Positions 55,475-64,000 are shown, numbered from the stretch's first letter. The stretch is DNA of 64,000 bases from Deltaproteobacteria bacterium (GCA_016178705.1 JACOST010000015.1:124001-188000); one strand, 5' to 3'. Numbers and translations: made by a program. The notes: generated by a model from the sequence alone, not told the origin.

Positions 55475-57832
55475 ATGACTCGCCCTCGAACGAAGCGTGG
55501 AGTGCTGGCGCGCTTCGTGCGTTTCTGGCGCAACCTGTTTGTCACCGTCGCGATCCTTGGCGTCATCGGGGGCGGCCTCGCCGTCGCGCTGGTGTACTGG
55601 GAGATCAGCTCGACGCTGCCGCCGGTCGACCGCATGACGGACTACCACGCGCCGGTCGCCACCCAAGTATTTGCCGACGACGGCACGTTGATTGGCGAAC
55701 TGTACATCGAGCGGCGCTACCTGACCCCGATCGACCAGATCCCGGCGATGGTCCGCAACGCCTTCATCGCCGCAGAGGACGACGGCTTCTACCACCACAA
55801 AGGCGTCGACGTGGTCAGCATTGGCCGCGCGCTGTTCAACAACCTCGCCTCAGGCGCCAAAGTGCAGGGCGGCAGCACCATCACCCAGCAGGTGGTGAAG
55901 TCGCTGCTGCTGACGCCGCAGAAGAGCTACACGCGCAAACTGCGCGAGATGTTGCTGGCCGTCCGGCTGGAACGGCAGCTCAGCAAAGACGAAATTCTCT
56001 ATCTCTATCTGAACCACATCTACCTCGGCAGCGGCGCGTACGGCGTGGCGGCGGCGGCGCGCGAGTACTACGCCAAGCCGCTCGACGAGCTGAGCCTTGC
56101 CGAGGCGGCGCTGCTGGCGGGGTTGCCCCAAGCACCGAGCCGCTACTCGCCATTCCGGCACTGGTCGCACGCCAAAGCGCGCCAGCGCTACGTGCTCGAT
56201 CGCATGGCCGCGGCCGGCTTCATCACTGTCGAGGAACGCGACGCGGCCCGCCGCGCGCCGCTGGCGCTCGCTCCGCGGCATGGCAACTTCATCCATGCCC
56301 CCGACTACGTCGAGCACGTGCGCCGACTGTTGGAAGAACGCTACGGCGAAACCGCGCCCTACGAACTCGGCCTCAAGGTCTACACCAACGCCAACGTCGC
56401 CATGCAAACCGCGGCCGAGAATGCGCTGCGCGATGGCATACGCGAACTCGATGCGCGCGAGCACTACCAAGGCGCGCTGCGCCACCTCGATCCAACCGAG
56501 GCCGCGACGTTCACCAAACAGCAGTCGCAGAGCCTCGGCGAAGCGCCGCTGCTGCGCACGCGGCCGTACGAGGCGGTGGTGACCGATACCCGCAACGGCA
56601 TTGTGCGCGTGCGGATCGGCATCTTCCGGGGCCCGGTACAGACCACGCCTACTGACGGGCACAACGCACCGGTCTTGCGTTCGCTGAGCATCGGCGACGT
56701 GATCCGCGTCCAAGTCGCCGCACCCGGCAAAGGCACCGACTATCAGTTCATGCTCGATCAGAGTCCGTTGATCGAAGGCGCACTGGTCGCGCTCGAACCG
56801 ACCACCGGGGCGGTGAAGGCCATGGTCGGCGGCTACGATTGGGAACGCAGCCAGTTCAATCGGGTCGTGCAAGCCGCGCGGCAGCCGGGTTCGGCGTTCA
56901 AGCCGCTGGTCTACGCCGCCGCGCTCGATCACAACTACACGCCGGCGTCGATCGTCGTCGACGGGCCGATCTCGTTCGCCGACAACAACCACGTCTGGTC
57001 GCCGCACAATTACGAGAACAAATTCTTCGGCCCAACGTCGCTGCGCGACGCGCTGACCTTCTCCCGCAACATCGTTACCGTGAAGATCACCGTGAACATC
57101 GGCGTCAAGTATCTGATCAGCTACCTCCATCAGCTCGGTCTCAACGCCACGCTCGAGCCCAATCTCTCCGTCGCGCTGGGCTCGGCGGAAGTTACGTTGC
57201 TCGATCTCGCGACCACCTACGCCGTGTTCGCCAACCGCGGCCAGCGCCCCGAGCCGATCTTCATCCAGAAGATCACCGACGCCCAAGGCAATGTGCTGGA
57301 AGATCGGACGCCGCAACTGCGCCAGGTGATCTCGCCCGAAACCGCCTACCAGATCACCAGCATGCTGGAGGACGTGATCCGCCGCGGCACCGGCAAGAAG
57401 GCGCAGGAACTGCAACGGCCGGCGGCGGGAAAAACCGGCACGACCAACGACTTCATGGATGCGTGGTTCATTGGCTACACCCCACAACTGTTGGCTGGCG
57501 TATGGGTCGGCTTCGACGAAAAGCGCACCATCGGTTCGAAGGAAACCGGTGGCCGCGTCGCCGCGCCGATTTGGACGCGCTTCATGCAGCGCGCGCTCGA
57601 AGGCCAGCCGATCCTCGATTTCCAGGTACCTGACGGCCTGAGCTGCGTGCCGATCAACGCCCATAGCGGGCAACGGGTGCGCTACGGCGAGGGCGCGTTG
57701 CTCGAATGTTTTCACAAAGGCACTGAGCCAGGCGCCCCGCAAGCCGCGGTCGCCCAACTCGTCGCCGACGAGGCGCCGCCCAGCGCCGAGCCCGCCGCCG
57801 CGACGTTGGATTTCTTCCGCAGCGAGGACTGA
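55475..57832 (+). CDS. mrcA: Bifunctional penicillin-binding protein 1A
   Basis: This is a 785-residue class A PBP that polymerises and cross-links peptidoglycan. One membrane anchor (about 22-42) precedes the GT51 domain with Glu101 (AAEDDGFYHHKG) and GGSTITQQVVK. The transpeptidase has Ser473 in SAFK, Ser530-Arg-Asn and Lys653-Thr-Gly (KTGTT). A PBP1A-type OB insert lies between. The ATG at 55475 places the anchor normally; the frame is open upstream but overlaps fabI. Confidence 0.95.
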   Translation: MTRPRTKRGVLARFVRFWRNLFVTVAILGVIGGGLAVALVYWEISSTLPPVDRMTDYHAPVATQVFADDGTLIGELYIERRYLTPIDQIPAMVRNAFIAAEDDGFYHHKGVDVVSIGRALFNNLASGAKVQGGSTITQQVVKSLLLTPQKSYTRKLREMLLAVRLERQLSKDEILYLYLNHIYLGSGAYGVAAAAREYYAKPLDELSLAEAALLAGLPQAPSRYSPFRHWSHAKARQRYVLDRMAAAGFITVEERDAARRAPLALAPRHGNFIHAPDYVEHVRRLLEERYGETAPYELGLKVYTNANVAMQTAAENALRDGIRELDAREHYQGALRHLDPTEAATFTKQQSQSLGEAPLLRTRPYEAVVTDTRNGIVRVRIGIFRGPVQTTPTDGHNAPVLRSLSIGDVIRVQVAAPGKGTDYQFMLDQSPLIEGALVALEPTTGAVKAMVGGYDWERSQFNRVVQAARQPGSAFKPLVYAAALDHNYTPASIVVDGPISFADNNHVWSPHNYENKFFGPTSLRDALTFSRNIVTVKITVNIGVKYLISYLHQLGLNATLEPNLSVALGSAEVTLLDLATTYAVFANRGQRPEPIFIQKITDAQGNVLEDRTPQLRQVISPETAYQITSMLEDVIRRGTGKKAQELQRPAAGKTGTTNDFMDAWFIGYTPQLLAGVWVGFDEKRTIGSKETGGRVAAPIWTRFMQRALEGQPILDFQVPDGLSCVPINAHSGQRVRYGEGALLECFHKGTEPGAPQAAVAQLVADEAPPSAEPAAATLDFFRSED

Positions 57833-57835
57833 TCG

Positions 57836-57882
57836 TCGTGAGTCGTGACTCGTGAGGCGTGATTTCGTGACTCGTGAGCGGA
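57836..57882. repeat. CGTGACTCGTG-type intergenic repeat (copy 2)
   Basis: GTCGTGAGTCGTGACTCGTG and following CGTGATTTCGTGACTCGTGAG lie just after the PBP1A stop. The same motif family is at 21438-21475. The rest of the 142-bp spacer to dxr shows nothing clear. Confidence 0.7.
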
Positions 57883-57974
57883 AGGTCTGAAGTCGATGAA
57901 CCTGTGTCCCGCCGCCGATTCACGGTTTAACGCTGGCGTTGCGCCTGGGAACTTGTGCTAAGGTCGTCACGTTC

Positions 57975-59153
57975 ATGAAGCGGCTCGCACTCCTCGGCTC
58001 CACTGGCTCGATTGGCGTCACGACGCTCGATCTGGTGGCTCGCTTTCCGGATCGCTTTCGCATCGAGGCGCTGGCGGCGGGTAAAAACGTCGAGCGGCTG
58101 GTCGAGCAAGTGCGCCGGTTCGAGCCCCGCATCGTCGCGGTGGCGGACGATGACGGCGCGCGCGCGCTGCGCGCGGCGTTGCCCGGTTTCCGCGGCGCGC
58201 TGCTGGTCGGTCCGGACGGACTCGACCGTGTCGCCACTGCGCCCGGCGCCGAGTTGCTGGTGTCGGCGTTGGTCGGCGCACTCGGCCTTGGTCCAACTAT
58301 GGCCGGCATTGCTGCGGGCAAAGACGTCGCGCTGGCGAACAAGGAAGTGCTCGTGGTCGCCGGCGAGCCGGTCACCCGCGCGGCCCGCGAAGCGGGCGTG
58401 CGGCTCTTCCCCCTCGACAGCGAACACAATGCGATCTTCCAAGCGCTACGCGGGCATGAATTCAGCGAGGTAAAGCGACTGGTACTGACCGCCTCTGGCG
58501 GGCCGTTTCGCACGCACTCGCGTGCGCAGCTGCACGCGGTCACGCGCGAGCAGGCGTTGCAGCATCCGACCTGGAAGATGGGCAACAAGATCACCATCGA
58601 TTCGGCGACGCTGATGAACAAGGGCCTCGAGGTGATCGAGGCCCACTGGTTGTTCGGTCTCCCGCCCGAACAAATCGATGTGGTGATCCATCCGCAAAGC
58701 ATCGTCCACTCGATGGTCGAGTACATCGACGGCTCGGTGATCGCGCAGCTCGGGGTATCCGACATGGCGATTCCGATCTCGTACATCCTCGCCTATCCCG
58801 ATCGCTTGCCGCTTACGCACCTGCCCGCACTCGATTTACCACGCGCGGCGAGCTTGACCTTTGAAGCGCCCGATCTCGATCGCTTCCCGTGCCTGGCCCT
58901 CGCCTATCGCGCACTGCGCGCCGGAGGCACCGCGCCGGCTGTGCTCAACGCGGCCAATGAAGTGTTGGTCGACTCGTTCCTGCACGACGCGATCCCGTTC
59001 CTCGACATCCCGCGGACGCTCACGACCGTGCTCGATCGCCACCCGGTGATGGCCGCCAGCGATCTCGCCACGCTGCTCGCCGCCGACCGATGGGCGCGCA
59101 CCGAGGCGGCGCGGCTCACGCGCGACGCGACCGCACAACGCGCGAGCGCGTGA
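57975..59153 (+). CDS. dxr: 1-deoxy-D-xylulose-5-phosphate reductoisomerase
   Basis: This is a 392-residue enzyme of the MEP isoprenoid pathway, converting DXP to MEP with NADPH. The nucleotide site is LLGSTGSIGVTTL at the N terminus, metal ligands lie in PLDSEHNAIFQAL, and the substrate loop is LTASGGPFR...HPTWKMGNKITIDSATLMNKGLEVIEAHWLF. IHPQSIVHSMVEY and the C-terminal four-helix region are complete. It supplies precursors for the polyprenyl synthase elsewhere in the window. Confidence 0.97.
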   Translation: MKRLALLGSTGSIGVTTLDLVARFPDRFRIEALAAGKNVERLVEQVRRFEPRIVAVADDDGARALRAALPGFRGALLVGPDGLDRVATAPGAELLVSALVGALGLGPTMAGIAAGKDVALANKEVLVVAGEPVTRAAREAGVRLFPLDSEHNAIFQALRGHEFSEVKRLVLTASGGPFRTHSRAQLHAVTREQALQHPTWKMGNKITIDSATLMNKGLEVIEAHWLFGLPPEQIDVVIHPQSIVHSMVEYIDGSVIAQLGVSDMAIPISYILAYPDRLPLTHLPALDLPRAASLTFEAPDLDRFPCLALAYRALRAGGTAPAVLNAANEVLVDSFLHDAIPFLDIPRTLTTVLDRHPVMAASDLATLLAADRWARTEAARLTRDATAQRASA

Positions 59154-59242
59154 GTGCGTCGTGGGAAGTCATCGCTGGAAATCATGCTTTACAGTCAACA
59201 GGTCGGGTGGTAGCGTCCCACGTTCAGTTGTGGAGGAACGCC

Positions 59243-59608
59243 GTGAAGCAACGGCAGCTCAAAGGATTCGAGAAGCTCCTCACGGAGCGCCGTCAAGAAT
59301 TGTTGGATGAAGCGGAACGGACCGTCGGTGGCATGACCGACGGAAAGGACAGCTTTCCCGACCCGACCGATCGCGCCGCACTCGAGTCGGACCGCAACGC
59401 CACCCTGCGCATCCGTGACCGCGAGCGCAAGCTGCTCAGCAAGATCGACGAAGCGCTGGAGCGCATCGGCGACGGCAGTTACGGCTTGTGCGAATCGTGT
59501 AGCGAGCCGATCAGCGTCGCCCGTCTCAAGGCCCGCCCCGTCACCACGCTCTGCATCGATTGCAAGAACGCGCAGGAAGCCGAAGAACGCCGTCTACGCC
59601 ACGCCTGA
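59243..59608 (+). CDS. dksA: DksA/TraR-family transcription factor
   Basis: This is a 121-residue protein. A coiled coil (about 1-75) carries the acidic tip-like region DPTDRAALESDR. The C-terminal zinc finger is CESCSEP...CIDCK. DksA binds the RNA polymerase secondary channel and works with ppGpp. GTG 59243 was chosen because GGAGG lies 6 bp upstream. At 121 residues it is shorter than E. coli DksA (151) but typical of related forms. Confidence 0.93.
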   Translation: MKQRQLKGFEKLLTERRQELLDEAERTVGGMTDGKDSFPDPTDRAALESDRNATLRIRDRERKLLSKIDEALERIGDGSYGLCESCSEPISVARLKARPVTTLCIDCKNAQEAEERRLRHA

Positions 59609-59611
59609 TCG

Positions 59612-59671
59612 GAATGCGGAGTGCGGAATGCGGAATTTGGAACGGGAATCCGGATTCCGCACTCCGCATTC
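59612..59671. terminator. Perfect 18-bp inverted repeat between convergent dksA and acyl-CoA dehydrogenase genes
   Basis: GAATGCGGAGTGCGGAAT (59612-59629) is exactly inverted at 59654-59671, with a 24-nt loop. It lies between two convergent stops (59608 and 59687), so it could end both transcripts. No T-run follows, and the GCGGAATGCGGA units suggest an intergenic repeat family. Confidence 0.55.
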
Positions 59672-59686
59672 GCCATTCCGAATTCG

Positions 59687-60868
59687 TCACGTTCCTCGCG
59701 GCAAGCCCAGCACCTGCATGGCGATGATGCCACGCATAATCTCCGAGGTGCCTGAGGCAATGCTGGCGGCGGGCGACATCAGAAAACTCGCCTGCACCCA
59801 CTCCGCCGGATTGATTTCCTCACCCGGTTCCAACGTCTCGTAGCGCAACCCGTCGACTCCCAGGATGGACATGCCGATGCGGGGCATCGCCTGCGTCAAC
59901 TCGGTCCAATGCAACTTGATGATCGACGCTTCCGGTCCCGGCATGCCCATGCGCAGCAACTTGTCGAGCGTGCGCTGACACGTGCTGCGGAACGTTTCGA
60001 CCCCGAGATAGACATCAGCGAGCGCCTGCCGCTTGATCGGATCCGTCGTCGCTCCCCGGTCGCGGGCCAGCTTCACCAACTGATCGCGCGCGCGGGCGAG
60101 CAGAATCTGCATCTCGACCACGTAGAGAATGCCGCGCTCGTTTTGTAGCGCCGCGGTGGCGATCTGCCAGCCGTGGTGCAGCTCGCCGAGTAGATTCTCG
60201 CGCGGCACTCGCACCTCTTCGAAGAACATTTCGTTGAACTCGGCTTGCCCGCCCATTTGGCGCAACGGGCGCACGGTGATGCCGGGGCTCTTCATGTCGA
60301 CGAGCAGACACGAGAGGCCATTGCGGCGTTTGGCATCGGGATCGGAGCGACAGAGCAACATGCACCAGTCCGCATGCTGCGCCAGCGTGGTCCACACCTT
60401 CTGACCATTGACGATGAAGTGATCGCCATCGAGGATCGCGGTCGTCCGCAACGAGGCGAGATCGGAGCCGGCGCCCGGCTCGGAAAAGCCGAAGCACCAG
60501 AGATCATCGGCGGTGAGGATGCGGTGGGCGAAGCGGCGCTTCTGTTCGTCGTTGCCGTACGCGATCAGTGGCGGACCGGCGATGCCGATGCCGAGGCTGC
60601 CGACCAATTGCGGCGCGCCCGCACGCGCCATCTCCTGGGTGTAGACGATCTGCTCCGAAATCGACGCCGCGCGGCCGCCGTATTCCACCGGCCAGGTGAT
60701 ACCGACCCACCGCGCGTCGGCGAGTTTCTTCTGCCATGCGCGCAGACGCGGCACCCGCTCCGCTTCTGGAAATTGCGCGGCGCGTTCGGGCCGGAGATCC
60801 TCCGACATGTTGGCAGCCAGCCAGTTGCGCAGTTCGGTGCGGAACGCGTCGAGATGTTCTTCGCTCAT
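59687..60868 (-). CDS. Acyl-CoA dehydrogenase
   Basis: This is a 393-residue FAD enzyme for alpha,beta-dehydrogenation of acyl-CoA. The N-terminal helical domain has WPVEYGGR, then the FAD/substrate block FSEPGAGSDLASLRT and NGQKVWTTLAQHADW. The C-terminal helices end IASGTSEIMRGIIAMQVLGLPR. Its long-chain or steroid subclass cannot be told; an ACAD with an IASGTSEIMRG ending is typical of FadE-like proteins. Electron acceptors (ETF) are not in the window. Confidence 0.95.
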   Translation of the reverse strand: MSEEHLDAFRTELRNWLAANMSEDLRPERAAQFPEAERVPRLRAWQKKLADARWVGITWPVEYGGRAASISEQIVYTQEMARAGAPQLVGSLGIGIAGPPLIAYGNDEQKRRFAHRILTADDLWCFGFSEPGAGSDLASLRTTAILDGDHFIVNGQKVWTTLAQHADWCMLLCRSDPDAKRRNGLSCLLVDMKSPGITVRPLRQMGGQAEFNEMFFEEVRVPRENLLGELHHGWQIATAALQNERGILYVVEMQILLARARDQLVKLARDRGATTDPIKRQALADVYLGVETFRSTCQRTLDKLLRMGMPGPEASIIKLHWTELTQAMPRIGMSILGVDGLRYETLEPGEEINPAEWVQASFLMSPAASIASGTSEIMRGIIAMQVLGLPRGT

Positions 60869-60967
60869 AGCGCTGCACCAAAGCGCGTCGCCATCGGCAG
60901 GTCAACCCACGCTTGCAGGCCCCGGACAAATCCGGTACGTGACTCGCCGTTGTTTCCTCCCGCGTGT

Positions 60968-61040
60968 GGGGCCGTAGCTCAGCTGGGAGAGCGCTAGAAT
61001 CGCACTCTAGAGGTCGAGGGTTCGATCCCCTTCGGCTCCA
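60968..61040 (+). tRNA. tRNA-Ala (anticodon CGC)
   Basis: This is a 73-nt cloverleaf. The acceptor GGGGCCG (60968-60974) pairs with CGGCTCC (61033-61039) with one G-U. The D arm is GCTC/GAGC, the anticodon stem is CTAGA/TCTAG with loop ATCGCAC giving CGC, and the T arm is GAGGG/CCCTT. CCA is not encoded. Confidence 0.93.
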
Positions 61041-61258
61041 CTTTTCTTTTCAAGCAGGCTTGTTCTTTCGTCGCGTTGCCGCTGCCGCGGTGTTGCAGAC
61101 GCGCTCCACCTTACTTCATGCGCGTATCGCGATTGACCTACACCCAAGAGCAAGACCCCGCTCGACCCGCAACGGTGCGGAGTGCTGTGTTTTCGAAGTC
61201 GTCACCGCAGAAAGAATTTTCTTCTCTTACCGCCGCCACATCCGGTATAAACTGCGGA

Positions 61259-63328
61259 GTGTCTTCCGTCCGGCAGCTACTTGTTCTCGCAATCATTGCA
61301 GCGCTGGTGCGTGCCGAACCGATTGCTGCAGCCCCACCCGCTGTGTCGTTCGGCCCACAGCGGGTATACGGGGTCAGTTCGCTGCCGATTGCGCAAGGGC
61401 TCGCCGCCGGCCTGTTCAACAGCGACGCGACGTGGGATCTCATCACCACCAGCGCGGATGCCGACGGAAACAACACGCTCAACTTGTTCCTCGGCAAACC
61501 AGATGGAACGTTCGAAATCCAACCGGCAGTCGCACCCGCCAAGTTGCAGCTGACGAGTGTCGGTGGACCGGCATCGATCGACGGGATCGCCGCCGGTCCA
61601 GTGGTGCCCGGAGATGCACAAGCGGATGTCACCATCATCGGGAGCCTCATCTCCGGCTTCAACCTGCTTCCTCTGTTGCAAACCTACGAGAACAGTCCGC
61701 TCACATTCCGTAGTGCGTTCGTCGTGCAGCCCGCGTGCGGTGATATGCTCATTCCGCCCGAGCCGTGCTCCTTTGATTCCATCACCATGGCCGACTTCAA
61801 CGGAGACGGCGTGCTCGATGTCGTGGCCGGAGATTCGCTCACGGGTTTCATCACCCTGTTCAAGCGGCTTTCCACGGTCCTGTATCGTCTCGATCCGATT
61901 CTTGGCACCGGCTCCACCCCCAGTGACCCCGGCGCATCGCTTCCGGTAGCCTCGATGGTTGCACGGTTCGACGGCGATGCGCTCCCCGATCTCGCCGTTG
62001 CGCTCCAAGGCGAGAACGCGGTCGCCGTCCACTTGAACAACAACGCCGCCAGCGGCAGCCCATTCGGTCCGCCGACCCTCTTTCCCACCGGCCCCGCCCC
62101 GCTGGCGCTACGGGCGGCCGACTTCGATGGCGACGGTAAGTTGGATCTTGCGGTGCTGAACTCCGATGGCACCGTCACCATCCATCTCAACACGACCATC
62201 GGCAGCGGAAGCGTCTCGTTCGCCGACGCTGTTCCGTACATCTTCGGCAGCTTTCCGTCGGCACTTGAGGTGGGCGACTTCAACCACGATACGATCGCCG
62301 ATCTCGCCGTCACCGACACCGCCACCGATGAAGTGATCGTGCGCGTCGGCAACGGCGACGGTACCTTCGCCTCTGCGCTGCACTTCGGCGTGGGCGCCGA
62401 CCCTGAAGAATTGGTCGCAGGAGATTTCAACGGCGACGGCTACACCGACTTCGCGACGCTCGACTCTGACTTGAGCAGCGGCAATCCAACGGCGTCGCTG
62501 TCTGTCCTGCTCGGCAATGGGATCGCACCGCCCTTCACCCCCACGTCAACGCCGACTATCACTCAAACACCGACGATCACTCGCACCCCAACCAAGACCG
62601 CCACGCCGACGCGCACTGCTACCAACACCCCACTGCCGACGAGCACGGCCAGCGCGACGAATACGACGACGTCGACTAAAACCCGCACCGCGACCTCCAC
62701 CAGCACCATCACTCGCACGAGTTCCCCGACTCCAACCTCTACGAAGACACCAACTCCGACGATTTCGCGGACGCCAACAAAGTCCGGCACGCCAACTCAG
62801 ACCGGTACGTCCACCCGCACGCCAACCATCACCGCGACGCCGACGATCACGCTCACCGCCACCGTGACGGCCACCGCAACCATCACGTTGACCCGGACGA
62901 TCACCCCAACGGCGTCGGTGACAGCATCGCCGACGGTGACTCTCACTGGCACTCAGACCGACACTCCGACCGCTACACCAACTCCAACCATCACGCCGAC
63001 ACCGCTGGATACCGCCACACCGTTACCTCCAACCGTGACCCGCACCGCTGCGCCGTCCAAGACCGCAACCCTCATCCGCACCCCGACGCGTACGCCCACC
63101 CGCACGATCACGCGCACGCCGGGTCGTACTGCGACGCGGACCGCGACGCGCGTTCCAACCCACACGATCACCCGCACGCCGGCTCGTACGGCGACGCGCA
63201 CCCCGGCGCGTACGCCTACCCGAACCATCACGCGCACACCCACTCGCACGATCACGCGCACGCCGGCCCGTACGCCGACGCGCACCCGCACTCGCACCAT
63301 CACCCGCACACCGACGCGCACGCCGTGA
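61259..63328 (+). CDS. Secreted FG-GAP-repeat protein with a basic Arg/Thr/Pro tail
   Basis: This is a 689-residue exported protein. GTG 61259 gives a normal signal peptide (SSVRQLLVLAIIAALVRA...). Five FG-GAP/VCBS-type blades carry Asp-rich calcium loops: ADFNGDGVLDVV, ARFDGDALPDLA, ADFDGDGKLDLA, GDFNHDTIADLA and GDFNGDGYTDFA. From about residue 426 the protein is a Thr/Pro tract that becomes Arg-rich (RTPTRTITRTP) and runs to the stop codon with no folded cap. TATAAA at 61246-61251 lies so close to the GTG that a leaderless message is possible. An adhesive or surface role is inferred. Confidence 0.82.
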   Translation: MSSVRQLLVLAIIAALVRAEPIAAAPPAVSFGPQRVYGVSSLPIAQGLAAGLFNSDATWDLITTSADADGNNTLNLFLGKPDGTFEIQPAVAPAKLQLTSVGGPASIDGIAAGPVVPGDAQADVTIIGSLISGFNLLPLLQTYENSPLTFRSAFVVQPACGDMLIPPEPCSFDSITMADFNGDGVLDVVAGDSLTGFITLFKRLSTVLYRLDPILGTGSTPSDPGASLPVASMVARFDGDALPDLAVALQGENAVAVHLNNNAASGSPFGPPTLFPTGPAPLALRAADFDGDGKLDLAVLNSDGTVTIHLNTTIGSGSVSFADAVPYIFGSFPSALEVGDFNHDTIADLAVTDTATDEVIVRVGNGDGTFASALHFGVGADPEELVAGDFNGDGYTDFATLDSDLSSGNPTASLSVLLGNGIAPPFTPTSTPTITQTPTITRTPTKTATPTRTATNTPLPTSTASATNTTTSTKTRTATSTSTITRTSSPTPTSTKTPTPTISRTPTKSGTPTQTGTSTRTPTITATPTITLTATVTATATITLTRTITPTASVTASPTVTLTGTQTDTPTATPTPTITPTPLDTATPLPPTVTRTAAPSKTATLIRTPTRTPTRTITRTPGRTATRTATRVPTHTITRTPARTATRTPARTPTRTITRTPTRTITRTPARTPTRTRTRTITRTPTRTP
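62534..63325 (+). repeat. Thr/Pro-rich coding tract ending in basic Arg/Thr/Pro repeats
   Basis: About 264 codons; the last 90 residues are almost only R, T, P, I and A, with units such as ITRTP and RTPTRT. Charge is strongly positive, opposite to the lipoprotein tracts at 11296-11850 and 13033-13842. Confidence 0.9.
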
Positions 63329-63356
63329 AGCGCGCTCGGCGCGGCTACCGGCTATC

Positions 63357-64000
63357 TTAGAATTCTGGCGGCGTTGCGATCTCGATCGCGGCCACACTGC
63401 TGTCTACCATCATCACCGATCGGCCGCGGCGCGCGATCCAGCGCGCCGGCGACGTCCGCCCGCTGTCGCGCGCGACATCTGTCGCCTCATCTTTTGACGG
63501 ATAGCGGCGCTGCAAATGCCGGCGTCCCGCCATGTGGAACCGTTCCGCGGCGGCGTCATCGGCCCATCGGCTCTGCCAGCGCCACGCGAAGTCGCTCGAC
63601 TCGGCGCGGACGCAGATCTGCAAGCGATCGCTACGCCACCCGTCCATCGCAAGCAGCGGACCCGTTTTGAGCTGCAGGAGCGGCGGGATGTGAAACGCTC
63701 CGACACCGGTGTCGACCGCGCGATCCCAGCCGACGGGACACGTGAGTGGCTCATCAATCGCGTCGGTTGCGGTTGAGGTCGCGGCCTCCGGATCAAGGAT
63801 CGCCGCCGTCGTCTCGGGCGGATTCGCCAGCAGCGCATTGAGCGCCGCCCAGCCGCGCCCGCGCGCGACATCGCAGAGTGCACGCGTGGCGCGATCGTAG
63901 CGCAGTTGCCAATCGCGGTTGGTGTCAGGGTGTTGCCCGGCCGCGACCGCCATGCGCCGGCGCATGGCCAGATACGCCTCGAGCGCGCCGGCATCGATCG
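63357..64000 (-). CDS. Unknown protein, cut by the right edge
   Basis: The frame is open from TAA at 63357-63359 to the window end, at least 213 residues (reading IDAGALEAYLAMRRRMAVAAG from the edge). It is soluble-looking, with Trp/Arg-rich segments such as SSDFAWRWQSRWADDAAAERFHMAGRRHL and a C-terminal SVMMVDSSVAAIEI strand. I recognise no family. The N terminus lies beyond the window. It converges on the FG-GAP gene with a 28-bp gap. Confidence 0.6.
   Translation of the reverse strand, partial: IDAGALEAYLAMRRRMAVAAGQHPDTNRDWQLRYDRATRALCDVARGRGWAALNALLANPPETTAAILDPEAATSTATDAIDEPLTCPVGWDRAVDTGVGAFHIPPLLQLKTGPLLAMDGWRSDRLQICVRAESSDFAWRWQSRWADDAAAERFHMAGRRHLQRRYPSKDEATDVARDSGRTSPARWIARRGRSVMMVDSSVAAIEIATPPEF

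Noticed and set aside
55850-57757. 635-residue open frame on the minus strand inside PBP1A
   Set aside because: PBP1A has all its catalytic motifs on the plus strand; the antisense frame has no recognisable domain and a skewed composition.

Overview
The window is a 64 kb piece of a GC-rich chromosome from a diderm, lipopolysaccharide-making bacterium. LptF, LptG, FabI, Dxr, PBP1A, AsmA, lipoproteins and outer-membrane barrel proteins all point to a Gram-negative envelope. The clpX-lon-hup order, a second lon, the fatty-acid and acyl-CoA genes, and several secreted proteins with Thr/Pro linkers and EF-hand tags suggest an uncultured deltaproteobacterial-grade lineage such as Binatota/Desulfobacterota. 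The lineage is an inference; no rRNA gene is present to test it.

Left housekeeping block (1-7.7 kb): the 3' end of clpX, lon, HU, tRNA-Val(TAC), tRNA-Asp(GTC), rplM-rpsI, then lptF-lptG on the minus strand divergent from an rlmB-type methyltransferase.

Envelope/secretion block (7.8-27.2 kb): a PPC-repeat secreted protein; a 1.5-kilo-residue lipoprotein with two beta-helix modules separated by Thr/Pro tracts; a TPR plus beta-barrel outer-membrane protein resembling Slam; and a FecR-domain protein. A four-gene MacAB/DevBCA-like exporter (ATPase, two permeases, adaptor) follows on the minus strand. Next come a second PPC-type protein with a C-terminal EF-hand tag, a DUF1295 membrane enzyme, and a YVTN propeller with the same tag. 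The lipoprotein / Slam-like / FecR trio is the best candidate for a little-described surface-display system.

Mixed block (27.4-48 kb): polyprenyl synthase, HAD hydrolases, DUF2203 and DUF4149 proteins, a second lon, a CPBP protease, a single-domain response regulator, an SCP2-type thiolase with its DUF35 partner, and a divergent STT3-like GT-C membrane protein with YIP1. These are followed by two overlapping paralogous histidine kinases, AsmA, enoyl-CoA hydratase, a small lipoprotein inside an inverted-repeat unit, an isochorismatase-like hydrolase, a DUF4124 protein, and a run of double-HTH gene, 45-residue membrane protein, two tandem lgt genes and a HAD gene.

Right block (49.5-64 kb): a FixLJ-like pair whose kinase has eight PAS domains, fabI divergent from PBP1A, dxr, dksA, an acyl-CoA dehydrogenase, tRNA-Ala(CGC), an FG-GAP protein with a long Arg/Thr/Pro tail, and an unknown gene cut by the window edge. 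Several short intergenic gaps hold degenerate repeats. No CRISPR array, prophage, rRNA operon or intact transposase was seen, and no gene-free stretch exceeds about 310 bases (the longest, 3458-3765, holds the two tRNAs).
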